The position numbers were made by a program, and so were the translations under genes. Shown here in pieces: positions 23,484-36,300 of a stretch of 64,000 nt of DNA; position 1 is the stretch's first letter; every line of letters begins with the position of its first letter. The notes beneath the pieces are model-generated. The model made no database searches and was not told the DNA's origin. It saw nothing but the letters and a program-made list of their open reading frames with translations. Source of the stretch: Eudorina sp. 2006-703-Eu-15. Taxonomy: Eukaryota > Chlorophyta > Chlorophyceae > Chlamydomonadales > Volvocaceae. The stretch is taken from the NCBI GenBank assembly GCA_003117195.1, contig BDSI01000169.1, positions 124,001 to 188,000 on the forward strand, in the 5' to 3' direction.

Positions 23484-25472
23484 GACCCCACCCAGCCAGA
23501 CACCGAAGCAAGCAGAGGCGCGCAGCGGGGCAACACTACCAAAGGGATAGGCACAGCAGAGGGCAGAATCCCCAGAAGCCAAGCACAGGGGAGGTCGCCC
23601 ACACAGGCACCCCATCACCCAGCTACCACCACCCCTGAGGCACCCAACGCTGCACCCTCTCGAGGTCTTGGAAGACCCACGCCTGGCTCGTGACACTGCC
23701 CAGCGACCGCTAGTGGAGTAGCCCGCATCAGAAGAAATACCTAGGCCAAGCAATAACACACCAACGGGAGCCCTGCCTCCTACCCAATCTGAGGGCAGGC
23801 CAGGTCCCCAACTTGAGCCCCGGGTCGAATAACCCGAATACAAACAGGTAGAGGGCGGGGAACCCGTGCCTCATCCCTCATCAGGAGCAGGCCCCGCACA
23901 CCGCAAGACTCCCCACGACACTTTCAAGAAAGGGTGGAAGGGGCCCACCGAGGTCCATCCACGTCTCGGGAGGCCCAACTGGCCAAACCCGTGAAGGCGC
24001 CCCCAAAAGTCAGCGATTGCGCGCCGCTCCCCTTGCTCTGCCAATTCCGGTCCCGGCCGTACAGTCGTACCCTGACCAGGTGCTGACCGCCGCAGGGACA
24101 TTATGTTGTTTGGTTTGCCATGACCTGGGTCGTTGCGGATTATCGATGGATAGTGACTAACAACCGGTACGGCATAGCCTTACAGATACCCGCTTTGTAG
24201 GGAGCCGGAATGGGTTCCGAACTCTTCGGTAAACATTTGCGTCTGACAGTGACGAGGGAACGGCGCCTGCCACACGTTTCCAAAGGTTTCTCAGATGCTG
24301 CCGTTGGGGTCTAGGGGGCCCAGGACTCGTGCACAGAAACGAGTGCCTTCAGAATCGGTACGTGAACGAGGCCGAATGCCGTACTGGTACGTCGGGGACG
24401 GGGCGTGGTGTGGACCGCCGATGGTGGGCCGCAATGCACGTCCGCCGCCACCACACAGACAGTACCGCTGGAGGAATCCTCCAGCGGTGCATTGGGCGGA
24501 TGGAGCAAGCGGCGGGTGCCCACCGGCGCCTTAGTAGGGGAACTCGCACCCGATGATCTGTGCATGTGGATACGGACAAGGACCCGCACCGTTTATCCTC
24601 TGTATCCGCAACGGGGCTGCCATGGCCCCATCCGCGCGCCAGTACCTGAATCTCAACCGCTCACACACAGGCGTTTGATCCTGTGACGCTGTGAGTCTCA
24701 TAACCAAGACATGGAAACTGCACCCTGCGCAACGAAGACAACGAATCCACCTGCCCCCCAGTCGCGCCAACGCAACACTGCCTTCTGTCCTCCGCTGCAA
24801 ACGCAGCGCGGTGCAGCCCCTCCGCTACACAGCACGCTGCAGATCCTCCCTCCGCCGCCGCGCCACCAGAAGCTTGCGGTAGCACTCCCCGGCCGACTTG
24901 CTGGGCCCTATCTGCAACACATGCAGCGCAAGCAGAACACGCCGCACAACCCTACCTGAGGCACGAGGTGGGGATACGGCAAGCGGGCGCGCATGATCGG
25001 CTTAGCTCGTCGGGAGACAACCCAATACATGGCGAGAGTTCCTCGCGCAGCTTCCGAGCGCGCCCTCCTGGTCATCAGCGGTCTCATGCACTCTCGTTCA
25101 CTCTCGTCGACGTGGCAGCAGACCCGGCGCACCAGCCGGACTGCTCGCAGCTGCTGCAAAGCCCGTCAGGACAACTGCCGGCGGGGACATCCTTGCCGCT
25201 ACCACGAACTCGCCGCCTGCACATGCACATGCACATGCACACACGCGCACTCACGATGCATCCTCGCGCACCTGCGCAAGTCCTACGACCATGCGAGTCA
25301 AAGGTGGGTGCCTCGAGCCCGTTCCAAACAAATTTGGATATGTGATTGTACGTTCGCTGTGCAATCGTATCAGGTAGGGTTCGAGGGGCGGGGTCTCAGT
25401 CCCGGGCGCAGACCCCCGCGGTGGCAGGTCCGCGCTGACCACCCCGCTACCTCCACCTCACGTCCATTGCAG

Positions 25473-25627
25473 GACAGGTCAGACAGGTCAGACAGGTCAG
25501 ACAGGTCAGACCAGGTCAGACAGGTCAGACCAGGTCGGATCAGGTCGGATCAGGTCGGATCAGGTCGGATCAGGTCGGATCAGGTCGGATCAGGTCGGAT
25601 CAGGTCGGATCAGGTCGGATCAGGTCA
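25473..25627 (+). repeat. 9/10-bp minisatellite
   Basis: About five units of acaggtcag followed by about ten units of ggtcggatca. The array is open in several frames (translating to DRS or IRSDQVG repeats), but that is a by-product of repetition. Confidence 0.9.
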
Positions 25628-26044
25628 GCGTCAAGACACTGCGTGGCTGGCCCACCCTCCGGCCCGCGCCTCTACTCCAGGGATCCGTACCAGTGCTCAG
25701 TCTCCGAGATGCGAAGATGTCCCGCTCCATACCTACGCGCCCGGCATGGACCACGAACTTCCCCAACCCCACCCATGTGTCGTGCCGATGGCGGACCTTC
25801 AGAAAAACCACATCCTGGCGAGAGGAGCAGCTGTCAGCCGCCGCTTGATTCTCTTCATCTGCGCATACCAGCCCACCAGTACTAGTAGCAGCAGCCAACC
25901 CACCCGCCGCCGCCCGTGTCGCGCTGCTCAGCCTCCCCGTTCACGCCCAAACACTCACACGGCATCGCATGCCGAACAGAGCCATAGCCTAACCTACCAT
26001 GCTTCACAAAACCAAGCAAAACCAAGTTCACTAGCCAATCAAGA

Positions 26045-26084
<40 letters not shown>

Positions 26085-26085
26085 G
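26045..26085 (+). repeat. (CCAG)n tetranucleotide repeat
   Basis: About ten uninterrupted CCAG units. Confidence 0.9.
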
Positions 26086-26220
26086 GCGCGCAGCAGCCCG
26101 CACAAGATCGGCCACGGAACTGAACGCTGAAGGAAAGAAAGAATACCCGACACGTGAGCACGGTCGCCGCACGGGTGACACGGTTCGCAGGCGGCGGCGG
26201 GGACCCCGGCCGCGTCGCAG

Positions 26221-27411
26221 GATCTGGCTCGCTCGTCAGCCCGCGTGGCGGTGAGCTCAAGCCGGACCTGGTCCAGCTGCTGACGGAGCGGGCGCATCCC
26301 GAGGTGACGGAGAACGCGCCGGTGAGGAAGGGGAGGAGGGCACATGGGGATATGGGGCGAAGTGCATTTGTGGTGGGACGGAGCGCGATGTGGGTTGCGT
26401 CGAGTTTGCACGTGGTTCGCCGCCGTGATCCCATCTTGCCGTCGCTGTAGCTGCAACTCATGCCACCGGCGGGGTGTCTAGTGCGTGACGGCCGTTTGAC
26501 TTAGCGGCCTCGGTAACAGGCCTCCACAGTCTACACAGCGAAGCGAACTAACGAACCGGCGATGTGTGTATTGACCTCGCCATCAATCCCGTGTCTTCCC
26601 TCCCGCCGCAGTTCATCCACCTCACGCATAACAGCGTGCGCAACGAGCAGCTGCCGCCGCAGGAGGCTCAGAGCGCCGCATCGGCAGGTGCTGGAGGTGC
26701 CGGTGCCGCCGCTGCTGCGACGCGGAGTGGAATGAGAGTAGGCAGCAGGGCTGGCGGTGGCCGGGGGGTGTCGTGGACGCTGTGCAAGGCGCCAGGGCTG
26801 CAGCAGCTGTCCGGCCTGAAACGCGACCGACGGGGCCGCGCAGGCGGAGGTGGAGGCGGATGCGTCGAGGCGGCGGCGTTCGGGAGGCGTCCCGGCCGGG
26901 CCGCCGCGGGGCCGCGCACCCCATACGGCGCTGATGAGGAAGTGCAACGCGAGCCAGTGAGCTGTGATGTGGACTGATAGTGGTGATATGCGGATCGGAG
27001 ATGCGTTTAACTCGCCTTGCCTTATCTGGCGAAGCAGTAGAGCGCTTTGCGTGAGAACCCAGATCGGACCTGCCGCTGTTTGCGACTGCTGGCGACTGAC
27101 AGGCACAAACGGGTTGGGCACATAAGCTTTATGGCATGCGGAGATGACGTGGTGCCGTGTCCTCGCATTTCCGCACGGGAAACCCTCCTGCCGTAACTTG
27201 TCACTCCCGTTCCCTACATTGTCACAATTACAATGGTATCATAATCATAGCTTTGCGGATATCGCTCGTTTGTTCTATCTTGTGGCCTAAAGTCTCCTGC
27301 CTCGTACGGCCTTCCCGTCACACAGGACCCCGCGGCGCTTTCAACAGCATCAGCAAGGACACCAGGCATTGACATCGCATTCAACGGCATTACCAAGGCC
27401 ACCTCCATGTA
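26221..27411 (+). CDS. Uncharacterised gene fragment, three candidate exons
   Basis: Candidate exons are about 26221-26321 (frame giving GGELKPDLVQLLTERAHPEV, donor ccg|gtgagg), 26612-26737 (FIHLTHNSVRNEQLPPQEAQ, donor aga|gtaggc) and 27326-27411 (DPAALSTASARTPGIDIAFN, ending ATG TAA). The first two join in phase 0 and read like real protein. The third is in phase with them and its stop overlaps a TGTAA motif, the algal poly(A) signal. No start codon is assigned and no family is recognised. An alternative is that these are chance ORFs in splice-like context. Confidence 0.38.
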
Positions 27412-27608
27412 AGGATTGAATTCGCAATGGAGGGCAGGCGAAGTTTGGGAGGGCTATGTCCGAAGGCCGCGCGGGTGCTGCAGGGGTAAATGGTCGGAAG
27501 GCCCCATGGGGGGAGAGGAGGTGCTGCATGGATAACGGACGGAAGGCTAACAACCGCGAGTTTCGGGGTTCCAGACCTTAAGAGGGGATACCGCTGATAC
27601 CCAGCCGC

Positions 27609-27702
27609 GATGGAGTCTGATCGGGATAGGCAGGTGCCGCGACCCACGGGTCCGCGGGCTTTCACGGAGTGGTGCTGGGCGGGCGAGCGCTGGTTGTGAA
27701 TG
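27609..27702 (+). repeat. Direct repeat, copy 1
   Basis: A 94-base segment starting gatggagtctgatcgggata recurs at 28087-28178 with few differences. A second, shorter repeat (gttcc-gacct-agaggggat) occurs at about 27567 and 27735, so the interval has been duplicated internally more than once. Confidence 0.85.
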
Positions 27703-28086
27703 GGACGGGGAAAGGGACGTGCTGTGACGAGGGGGTTCCGGACCTGAGAGGGGATGCCGCTCGGGGGCAGCCCGCATGTCCCGAGAAGGCGACGATGCTC
27801 GATGCACCCCTCTGCTGCCGCTTGGTGAAGGATTGGCCTAGGAGCGCTGTAGGCTTGACCCCGGGCCCGAAGCTGTGTTTGGCCGGGACCTCCCCATTGG
27901 CAGGCCGCCGTCTGTGACTCGGCTCGTTTGACCTTTGGCGGGGCCAAGCATGGCAATTCCGCGCACGTAGATTTCCAGCAGGGGCGCTGGTGGCGTGCGT
28001 GGGTAGACGGCCCGGGGTTCGAGTCAGGCAATCCTCCGGGTGGGTCCGATCCACCAGGCGGCGTCAGATGGGGGGCATGACGTCTC

Positions 28087-28178
28087 GATGGAGTCTGATC
28101 GGGATAGGCAGGTGCCGCGACCCACGGGTCCGCGGGCCTTCACGAAGTTGTGCTGGGCGGGCGAGCGCTAGTTGTGAT
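28087..28178 (+). repeat. Direct repeat, copy 2
   Basis: Matches 27609-27702 in the same orientation, 478 bases downstream. Just before it (28010-28030) lies ggggttcgagtcaggc, close to a tRNA B-box. Confidence 0.85.
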
Positions 28179-28523
28179 GGAATGACCCAGTGCCGACTCG
28201 GCTCTGGGATGATTGTTAATTGAATGGGTATGGCGCGGCGCAGCGGGACCTTGACAACAGGTACGCGTGGGTGCGAAGTGAGCTCGCCTCTACTGCAGGC
28301 AGGACGCAAGTAATGCATTGAAGTCGTGTGCATGCGTGTGGCACAAGTGCGCACTGGCTGCATACAGTCAGGGTTTGCTTGATGGCGCTTCCCCCTGGTC
28401 CTCTGCTTCGCACTGTTGACACTATTACCCTCAGGCCTTCCCAATCGGGTTCCCCCCTTCTGCTGTGAGTCCGTGCTCCCTCCCCATTCTCCGTCCTCCC
28501 TCCGCCTTCCTCGCTCGTCGCAG

Positions 28524-29070
28524 CCCGTGCAGGTGGCCGTGGCAGAGCAGGACGTCCTCACGGCGCGGCCACTGCTGAGCGTGGGCCGGGAACTGATGGC
28601 CGGCATCGGCAGGGCCGCTGCAGACCTACTGACAGTCCCGTGGAGCGGCGGCAGGTGGGAGTGCCAGGACGCCAGCTGCGGATGTGATGTGGCGGTTGTC
28701 GCGGGTTGCGGCAAGCAGATCAGCTGCCTTGAACCCCTGACAAGCTGCAGTGAAGTACAACCGCTGCGAGATGGCTGCGCGGGTACCTGACAGCCGACCG
28801 GGTGTGTGCTTGCCCTTTTTCCATGTGTCGCGTGCCTGCTGCCGCTGAGCGCCTGCTGACACAGACAGACATGCCGGCAAGAACAGTGGATGGGTGGGTG
28901 GGTTTGAGCAAGCGGCTGGTATTTCCCTGTGGCATGGTCATTCCTTTCCGCCATTTTGTTCCCTGCGCCATTGTAGGATGCGGACTACGAGGGCCGCGAG
29001 GGACGAGGCTCGCCAGTGCGCGCCGTTGCTGTGTGTGTCGGCAACTCGGCATGGACTGACGTCTTTGTAA
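28524..29070 (+). CDS. Possible terminal exons of an unknown gene
   Basis: An exon-like segment 28524-28654 lies between a good acceptor (gctcgtcgcag) and donor (gcag|gtggga). It encodes VAEQDVLTARPLLSVGRE and MAGIGRAAADLLTV, which look like protein. Joining in phase 2 to an acceptor at 28976 gives about 30 more codons and a TAA at 29068-29070 that overlaps TGTAA. No in-phase junction with the fragment at 26221-27411 was found, so these may be separate genes or parts of one gene with missing exons. No family recognised. Confidence 0.3.
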
Positions 29071-29138
29071 CGAGGGACTGCGTGGCGATCGGCAAGCTGC
29101 TGTGCGTGGGCCAAGGAGCTGCTGTGCGTGGACCCTAG

Positions 29139-30374
29139 GCGTGTTCCAGTAAGGGAAAAGGTAAAGATGTCATCCAAACAATTACCCGGTGTCGTCTAAA
29201 CGGTTATGAAGTTACGTGCAGATGACAAAGGTTGAGGCGGAGACGGTGGGAAAAGGCGGTCGGGCGGTCGGGCGGGGAGGAGGAGTGCAGCAGAGGCGGA
29301 GAGCCGCTGGGATCCCTTCCTGACGGCCGGTGCGGATAGGACGGCAAGCCGAGGGGCGACAGTGCGATTGACGGGGTGACTAGAGTGCGTGCTGGGGAAG
29401 CCCGACCACATGTGTACAAGTCCGTCGCCCACCCACTGACTTGACTCATAGGGTGCCGAACATCGCCGCAGCACGGATACCATGAGGACAAAACGCACGT
29501 TTGCATGCTGCTGTAAGCTGTCAAGGACGCACACTGCGAAAGTATAATGGCACACATGACGACAGTCTGAGACAGAATTTTGTCCTGCCGTTCAGTGCTG
29601 CCCTGTGTCACGACGGTCCTGCTGGGCCCGTACCGTCTTGTTCTTTCTTGTTAGTTGATCGTGACGGTTTATGGGCGCCTTACGCGTGTGTAATGAACCT
29701 CTGGATTTTTCAACTCTGATGCATTGGTTATGTTGTTCGCTTCCAAAACAATTGACGGAAAGAGGTTGGCGAAACGCCGTATCAAGCAGTACGATACGCA
29801 TCGACGAGTGTTGAGTACGGAAGACTTCATTCAGCGTGCTGTTTCAATGTCCTGTTTGCTAAGGTAACAATGTGACTGTAAATCAAAGTCTCGCCAATCA
29901 AACAAAAAAATGCTTGATGGTAAGGTCACAGCTTGCCCTGATGTTACAGTTGCTCGAAGTAAGATTCTGTACACACTGCTTTTCTAAGCTGCACCGATAA
30001 ACTGTATAGTGCGCATTTGCAGTAACCCACGGTGCAAAAAATATGCCAATGGAGAGGATTGTGTTATTTCAATGTGTGAATCTTAGTACCTTTTGTTGCT
30101 GATGTAACATTCATAATTATTAAGCACGATTTGGCTGTGTGCAGGAGCTCACACAAAATATCCGTACCTCCCCAGGGAAACATATTGAATTTGCATTTCG
30201 GTAACTTGAATAGTTCTTACAAGTATGTGTACTCGCCAATCCTGTCCATTGTCACTCGCTCATGTTCCGCTTATTGTTGGTGGAGGCATGCTGGGAATCC
30301 GGTCGTTCATTTAAATATGAAAGAATATCATGTAACATAATGTCACATGATAAAAATTGACTACGCATACAGCC
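29139..30374. other. AT-rich upstream region of the first receptor kinase
   Basis: No coding sequence. From about 29700 the sequence is strikingly AT-rich for this window, which fits a promoter/5' region. A ttaaatatga run about 60 bases before the ATG is the best TATA-like candidate, but it is weak. Confidence 0.5.
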
Positions 30375-33300
30375 ATGAAACCTCGCCGGGTTATTGCGCT
30401 ACACGTACTACCTTTCCTCTTACAGCTGGTGCTGTCTAACGCTAATGCTCGAAAGCTCCATGTCACCCCAAACCTTGTCCAGCCGAGCCGCGTCGCGGAG
30501 GTCTCCAGTGGGATGGGGCTTGCGCACGCCGTTACGGACGCCGGCATCAGCACGATTGTACTCACCACAGACGTAATACTTATTGACAGTGACTGGGCAG
30601 GTATATCCACGCCAGTGCTGGTTGACCGCAACCTCACTGTTCGAGGTGACCCGACCGCTCGCAATTACACCGTGATAAACTTCAACTTTGTGAAGGGAAA
30701 GGTGAGGAGCATCGCATGAGGCGCTGCGCATGTATCGGAAATCCCTCTATTTCCGATGCGTGACTCCCACGTGCTAGGCAGACCCTGCACACCCCGTGGT
30801 CACAGCGCAGGCCGCCGGCGCGTACACACCCCGCGTCGGCGCCCGAGATACCCACGGAGGCTTGCCGTGTGCGCAACGAATGGAAGTTTATTGTTCCAAA
30901 CCTTGCAGTGCTGTCCTGGGGCCGTGCTGTGCTGTGCTGCGCTGTTGCGCTCTTGAGTTGCCGGCCCGCGGCTGAGGCCTGGCCACACCCCTCCCCCTCC
31001 CCCTGCCTGCGCACCCTGTTCCGCTCCCCCTGGCTCTGCGCCTTCGACTTCGCCTTCCCCGACCGCCGCTGGACCTCGAGCAGATACAGTTGGGCAAATG
31101 GGTGGTGCTGGAGCTGCGCTACGTGGTGGTCTGGAACTACCGACTGGGCAATCACAACCAGGCGCCAGGTGAGGCTGGGGTGGGGCGGGACGGGACGGGG
31201 CGGGGCGGTCACCCGATGGCGGCACGGCTGTGCCCGCAGCTCCGGGTGTAGTGGGCCGGTTCGCCGGGCCGGGATGGGGGTGGGTGCTATGAATGAATCG
31301 CGAGGGAAGGGATCGGGCGGCAGCAGCAGCAGCCCTGTGTGTTTAATGACAGCCCTGTGAATGTATGTGTGGTGCGGTTTGAAGCCCCTTGCGGACTTCC
31401 GCCGAGGCCCCGGATGACGCTCTAGGTGAGTGAGAGGTTGCTAGCAGCAGCTGGTGGTGGCGGTGGTGCACGCGCTGCAGGGCCCGGGCCCTAACACCCC
31501 CGGGCCCTAACACCCCCGGCCCCTAACACCCCCGGCCCCTAACACCCCCGGGCCCTAACACCCCCGGCCCCCGGTGTCGCGCTTCCCCAGGTATGGATAT
31601 CTTGGTGCCCTCTGACCGGGGGGCCAATGCAGTGGTGCTGGTGAACGAGGCTGTGGGAATCCACCGTGAGTCTTTCAGCTGTGTCGGTTGTCGGTTGTAC
31701 GGAGGTAGGAATGTCCCTGCTTTGGTTTAGGGTTTCCGACCACCGAACCGAACCGAAGCTCTGTTTCGCCGGTGGGTTGGGGAAAGAGCTCATCGCTGGA
31801 GGAGGACGAGGAGGGCCTGGGGTTCTTCACGCCCTGTCAGGCAGGCATGGTGTGTGGAGAAGGAGGGCGAACGCAAATCGAACCCCAACGAATGCATCAC
31901 ATGTTGAAGAAGCAGTTTAAATCAAACGCAGGCCCGAAGGGGGTAGTGGGGGTTATGAGTAGTGTGCGCGCGTGTGTGTCAGGAACGGGCGTGGAAGGGC
32001 GCCTGTCCCCTTAGTCTGCACCTGTTACGTCGTTGGCGCTCACGTCACTCCGCTGCCGACGACGCGGCCTGTCCCTGTCCCTGTCCCTGTGCTGCCGGCA
32101 TGCGATGTGACCACGCAGGCGTTTGCTACCCGCCGAGGATTCAGGAGCTGGTGAGAGTTACGGCAAGGCCGTGGAACGTTGTGGGGTGCGTGTAGGTTGT
32201 GGCGTGTGGTTAAGGGGCTCGGCTCGGCGGGTCCCCTGTCCCGGCCAAACACATTTTCGACACAGCTGGTTCACCGCTGCTTTGGGAGCCAGGCGCAGAC
32301 GCTTTCCTCCATCTGCGGTCTCCTCAAGCCCTGTCATACCGCGGTTGGCCTGGACAGGTCCGCCAGCCCCCCAGCTCCCTACCGCCACGCTCCGTGTCTT
32401 GGCTGCGTGTGTTTGGGCGATGCCCCTCACCTGAGCTCCCCCGGGGTCCGATGCGCCGCCCCTGGACCTCCCTCCTCGGTGTGAGTCAACGCGTTGATGA
32501 CTACCCTCTTGGCCCCTAGCTCCCTCGTGTCAAGCAAGGGCCCTAACTCCCTCAAGGCACGGACCTCCCTCACTTTTCCCCCTGGACCTCCCCGCCCTTC
32601 TCCGCCCGCCGGTGCCTCTGGGGCAGTCCCTGGCCTCCATCCCCCGGCCCGCCCAGATCCCAGGGCCCCAGATCTACCACGCAAACGTTTCCCAGGAGGG
32701 CTGCGTCAACGATTCCTCAGCGTCCCTGGAGCTCCGCTGCTGGCCGCACCGAGGCATGTACGACGACGTGGCCATGGTGGCCGCAGAGTTCGACCCCTTC
32801 ACCGTGGTGAAGCTGGCGAATTATTTGATTCACATGATTCAGGTTCGGAGAATAGTACGGCAAACGTGGGTTGTACAGGGCCGTTGATGAGCTCCTGGTG
32901 ATGAGGCACTGTTGCCGTACCGTCGGTTACTCGGTTTGGGATTTTTGGTGCTGGGGACGGCATGTCAACGAGTACGGCATATCAACAAGTACGACATATG
33001 AACATCACCTCCCCGTCAGCACCTCCCACGCAATCCTGACTCTCTCGCAAAGCGCCTCCTCCCACAAAACTATCCTCTCACAAAACGCCCTTGCCCACGA
33101 CATTGTCCTACCATAAAACCAGCCGCCCAACGGAGTACCCAAAACACCGTGTCCTCCTGGCCGCGACGCCATCGCCCCCTCCCGCCACCCAACTCACAAT
33201 CCAAACCCGGACCCCGGCCGCCCGCGCTCCGCTCCCCGCAGACGCCCTACCTGTGCGACATTCTCATGACGGACCGCTGTGTGGCCGACAACAAGTCGCC

Positions 33301-36300
33301 GCTGGGTTGCGCCGCGGTCACCTACGCCGCCCTCAACCCTCCCTGGACGCTCCCCACCGCCCCGGGCGCGACTGCCGCCACAGCCCTCACCTCAGCGGCG
33401 GACGGGGCTCAGGGGCCGTCGCCGAAGCCACCATCGTGGATGACCTCTGACGGATCCGGATCTGAACCCGGATCTGGATCTAGATCTGGGTCATCGGCGA
33501 ACAAGTCTGCTGTGGCGGGCGGTGTGGCGGCTGGAGGTGGGTGGGTGTCGCCTAGGGTTTAGGACAGCGCTGCCTCTGCGGCATCTACGGGATCTTACGA
33601 GGGACCCTGTCTCGTGTCTCTCCCCCCTACCCCCCTCCCCTCCGCGGAGGTCAACAGCGCAACAGCCAACCCTAGGGGAACAACCGAACCCGTTGGGTGG
33701 GTCGGTCGTTGGGTTGCCGGGTCGGTGGGTCGGTGGGCGTGTGGGTGGGTTCGTGTTTGTCAGCATGCAAGGCTGCAAGTGCGCATGGGCGGCAGTGCCG
33801 ATGGGTGACTGATCCGGGGCACCCCAACTTAACCCGGACCCCGACCCGCGCCTCCCAGGGCTGGTGGCGGTGGCGGCGGTAATGATTACGTCTGTCGTAC
33901 TTGTACGACGGTGGAGGAGAAGGCGGCAGCCATCTTGTCCTGGCGGCGGCGGTGGCGGCGGCGGTGGCGTTATGTCAGAGCCATTGAATAAGAGGTAAGC
34001 CCGGGTACGTGTGCCGTACTCGCGCTGGCACACACCCACGTCGCTCGCCGACTGTGTGGGTCAGGCGGGTGGTGGTGGTGGTCGAGTACCGCACTGCGAC
34101 GGCTTGGTGGGCAACGAGCTGCTTGGCTGTACGGCATGACAGCATCCGCCCCCAGTCCGTTGCTCCCCCTAACCCCAAACCCACGCCCCGAACGCACCGC
34201 GCGTCTGAGCCCCCGAGCTGTGTATGTGGCCGGTGCGACGTCCCCCTCTCGGCCCCTACAGCCCTTGCTGTTCCCTCGACGCTGTTCCCTCCCCTGGGCT
34301 TGTTCCTCCTCGTCTCACCCCGAGCCCCAGTCCCCGGGGGACCCGGGTCCCCAGCGCCGGTGCCCCCGGGGACCAATGCCCCGCCCCGATGCGCCCAAGG
34401 CACGACGCTGGCCTCCCTTCCCAAATTTCTCCAGTCGAACCGTCGCTCTGGCAGCAGCGCAGTTTGAAATGTCTACCAATTCCCTATACCCTCCTATACC
34501 CCCTCCGCACACTATAAATATGTCTACCGATTTCCTATACCCCCCTCCTCCGCTGTCTACCAATTTCCCATACCACTGCGCCCCCTCCCCCCACCCTCGC
34601 CCCCGCCCCCGCTCGCCCCCCTCACAGCCTCCGCGCGGGGTCCACCTGCACGGGCAGCTGCAGCAGCCCCTCCCAATCGGAGCCAGGTCGGGGCGAGGGG
34701 TCGGAGCGGCCGGCGAGGATGCGGGGACAGGTGGAGGGGGCGCGGGATGGCGGCGGCGGCACCGCCGCAGCGGCGGCGGCGGCCGCGGCATTAGCGTTGG
34801 CGTCCAAGGGTGGGGCCCGGGGCGCCGGCGCGGCCGCCGGAGGCCACGGGCCGGATCTGGGGGCTGCTGATGCGGCTGAGGCCGTCGTCGTCGAGGCCGC
34901 TGCTGATGCGGCGGCGGTCGGGCGGCGGTCGGATCCCGCTGCTGACCTGGCAGCCGCCGCAGCCGCAGCCACGGGAGGTGACGCGGGAGCAACAGCAGTG
35001 GCAGTAGCAATAGCGATGGCAGGAGCAGCAGGAGGAGCAGGAGCGGGGTACTCTGCGTCGTGGCGCAAAGCTCCGACGGGGTTCGAGTCGAGCTGTAGGT
35101 GCCCCGGGGGGAGCGGCGGCCCGCTGGGGAATGGCGGCGGCGGCGGCGGCGCGGCGGCGGGCTCCCTCTCGACGGCCCGCGGGAGCTCCCGCCAGCTGGA
35201 CGCCTGGGGGGCGGCGGCGGTGCCAGCCGGCCGGCTCAGCGCAGCAGGGGCCGCAGGTAGGGGGCTCGCCTCACGCGGAGGGGGGTGCCGCAGGGGTAAA
35301 AGCGTAGCGTAGCAAAGCTGCAAGAGACCGGAGGGGACCAGGGCAAGGCGGAGGGGACCAGGGAAGGGCGAGGTGGGCTGGCAGGTAGGCGCGTTCTGTT
35401 GTCCCGGTGGCCGCATGGGCCGCATGCGGCTGTGACGTGGATCGTGCCGGTGACTGCGACGTGGGCGTCAGTACAGCTCACTGCCGGTATCGCCGGTACA
35501 GCTGACCGCCGGGAGGTGTCCCCCACCCGACCTCCCAACAGACCGCCACATCCTAGGGGTGTTGTCGGTGCCCGTGTGCTCACTGACCAGCACGACCGAG
35601 TCCGCGGCTGTCCGCGGATGTCTGTTGCTGCGCCGCCTCCGCGGCGCTCCAGGGGTTGCCGGGCCCGTGCTGCAGCCCGTGCATCTGACCCAAGTTCATC
35701 TTGCTCATGCCGTGCCGTACCTCCCGCCGCCCACCCTCCCCGCCCGCCATCCGCTGTCCGCAGCCCAGTGGAAGGCCCCGGACCGTTGCCCCGCCCCCCT
35801 CCCCTCCTCCTTCCCAGACCCCTCGGCGGTGGTCACCCCCCTCACCCCCTACCGACCCGACATCAACCTGCGGCTGGGGCTGGGGCGGGGGCTGGCAGCG
35901 GGGCAGGAGGGGACAGCAGCGGAGCGGGCTGCAGCGGAGCAGGGGGGGACAGAGGCCCCCGCGGGTGTGGGCGCCTCCGCCCCGCCCTCTGACAGCTCGG
36001 GTCCGGGGTCGGGTCCGGCTGAGGAGGTGGTCCTGCTGCCGGTGGTGCGGGGCAAGGGCTCCTTCGGGCGGGTGGTGGAGGGGGTGTACCGGGGGCAGAG
36101 GGTGGCGGTCAAACTGACGGCGGAGGGGCTGACCCACGGGTCGGTCAGCTGCGAGCGGATGCTGCGCAGCTTCTGTCACGAGGTGGCGGTGCTGGGTCGG
36201 TGCAGTCACCCCCACGTGGTCCGTCTGCTTGCGGCGTGTGTGGGCCCCCCCCGGTTGTGTCTGGTGATGGAGCTGATGGACACCTCCCTGGAGCTCATGA

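Larger units (their letters stand above)
22649..26187. other. Gene-poor, repeat-containing interval
   Basis: No gene can be defended with confidence. It holds a retroelement-like terminus (23353-23483), CATGCA-type repeats near 25220-25245, a 10-bp minisatellite (25473-25627) and a (CCAG)n run (26045-26085). A good donor (aag|gtgggt at 25302/25303) closes a possible exon starting at an ATG at 25257, which could be an upstream exon of the fragment at 26221. Confidence 0.5.

Noticed and set aside
24993..26123. 376-codon ORF spanning the 10-bp minisatellite
   Set aside because: It begins at an arbitrary codon, is Cys/Arg/Ser-rich with no domain, and much of it is repeat translation.
30190..30245. 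Possible further copy of the tRNA-like element upstream of kinase 1
   Set aside because: Only a short resemblance (tacaagtatgtgtactc) without the conserved head or core.
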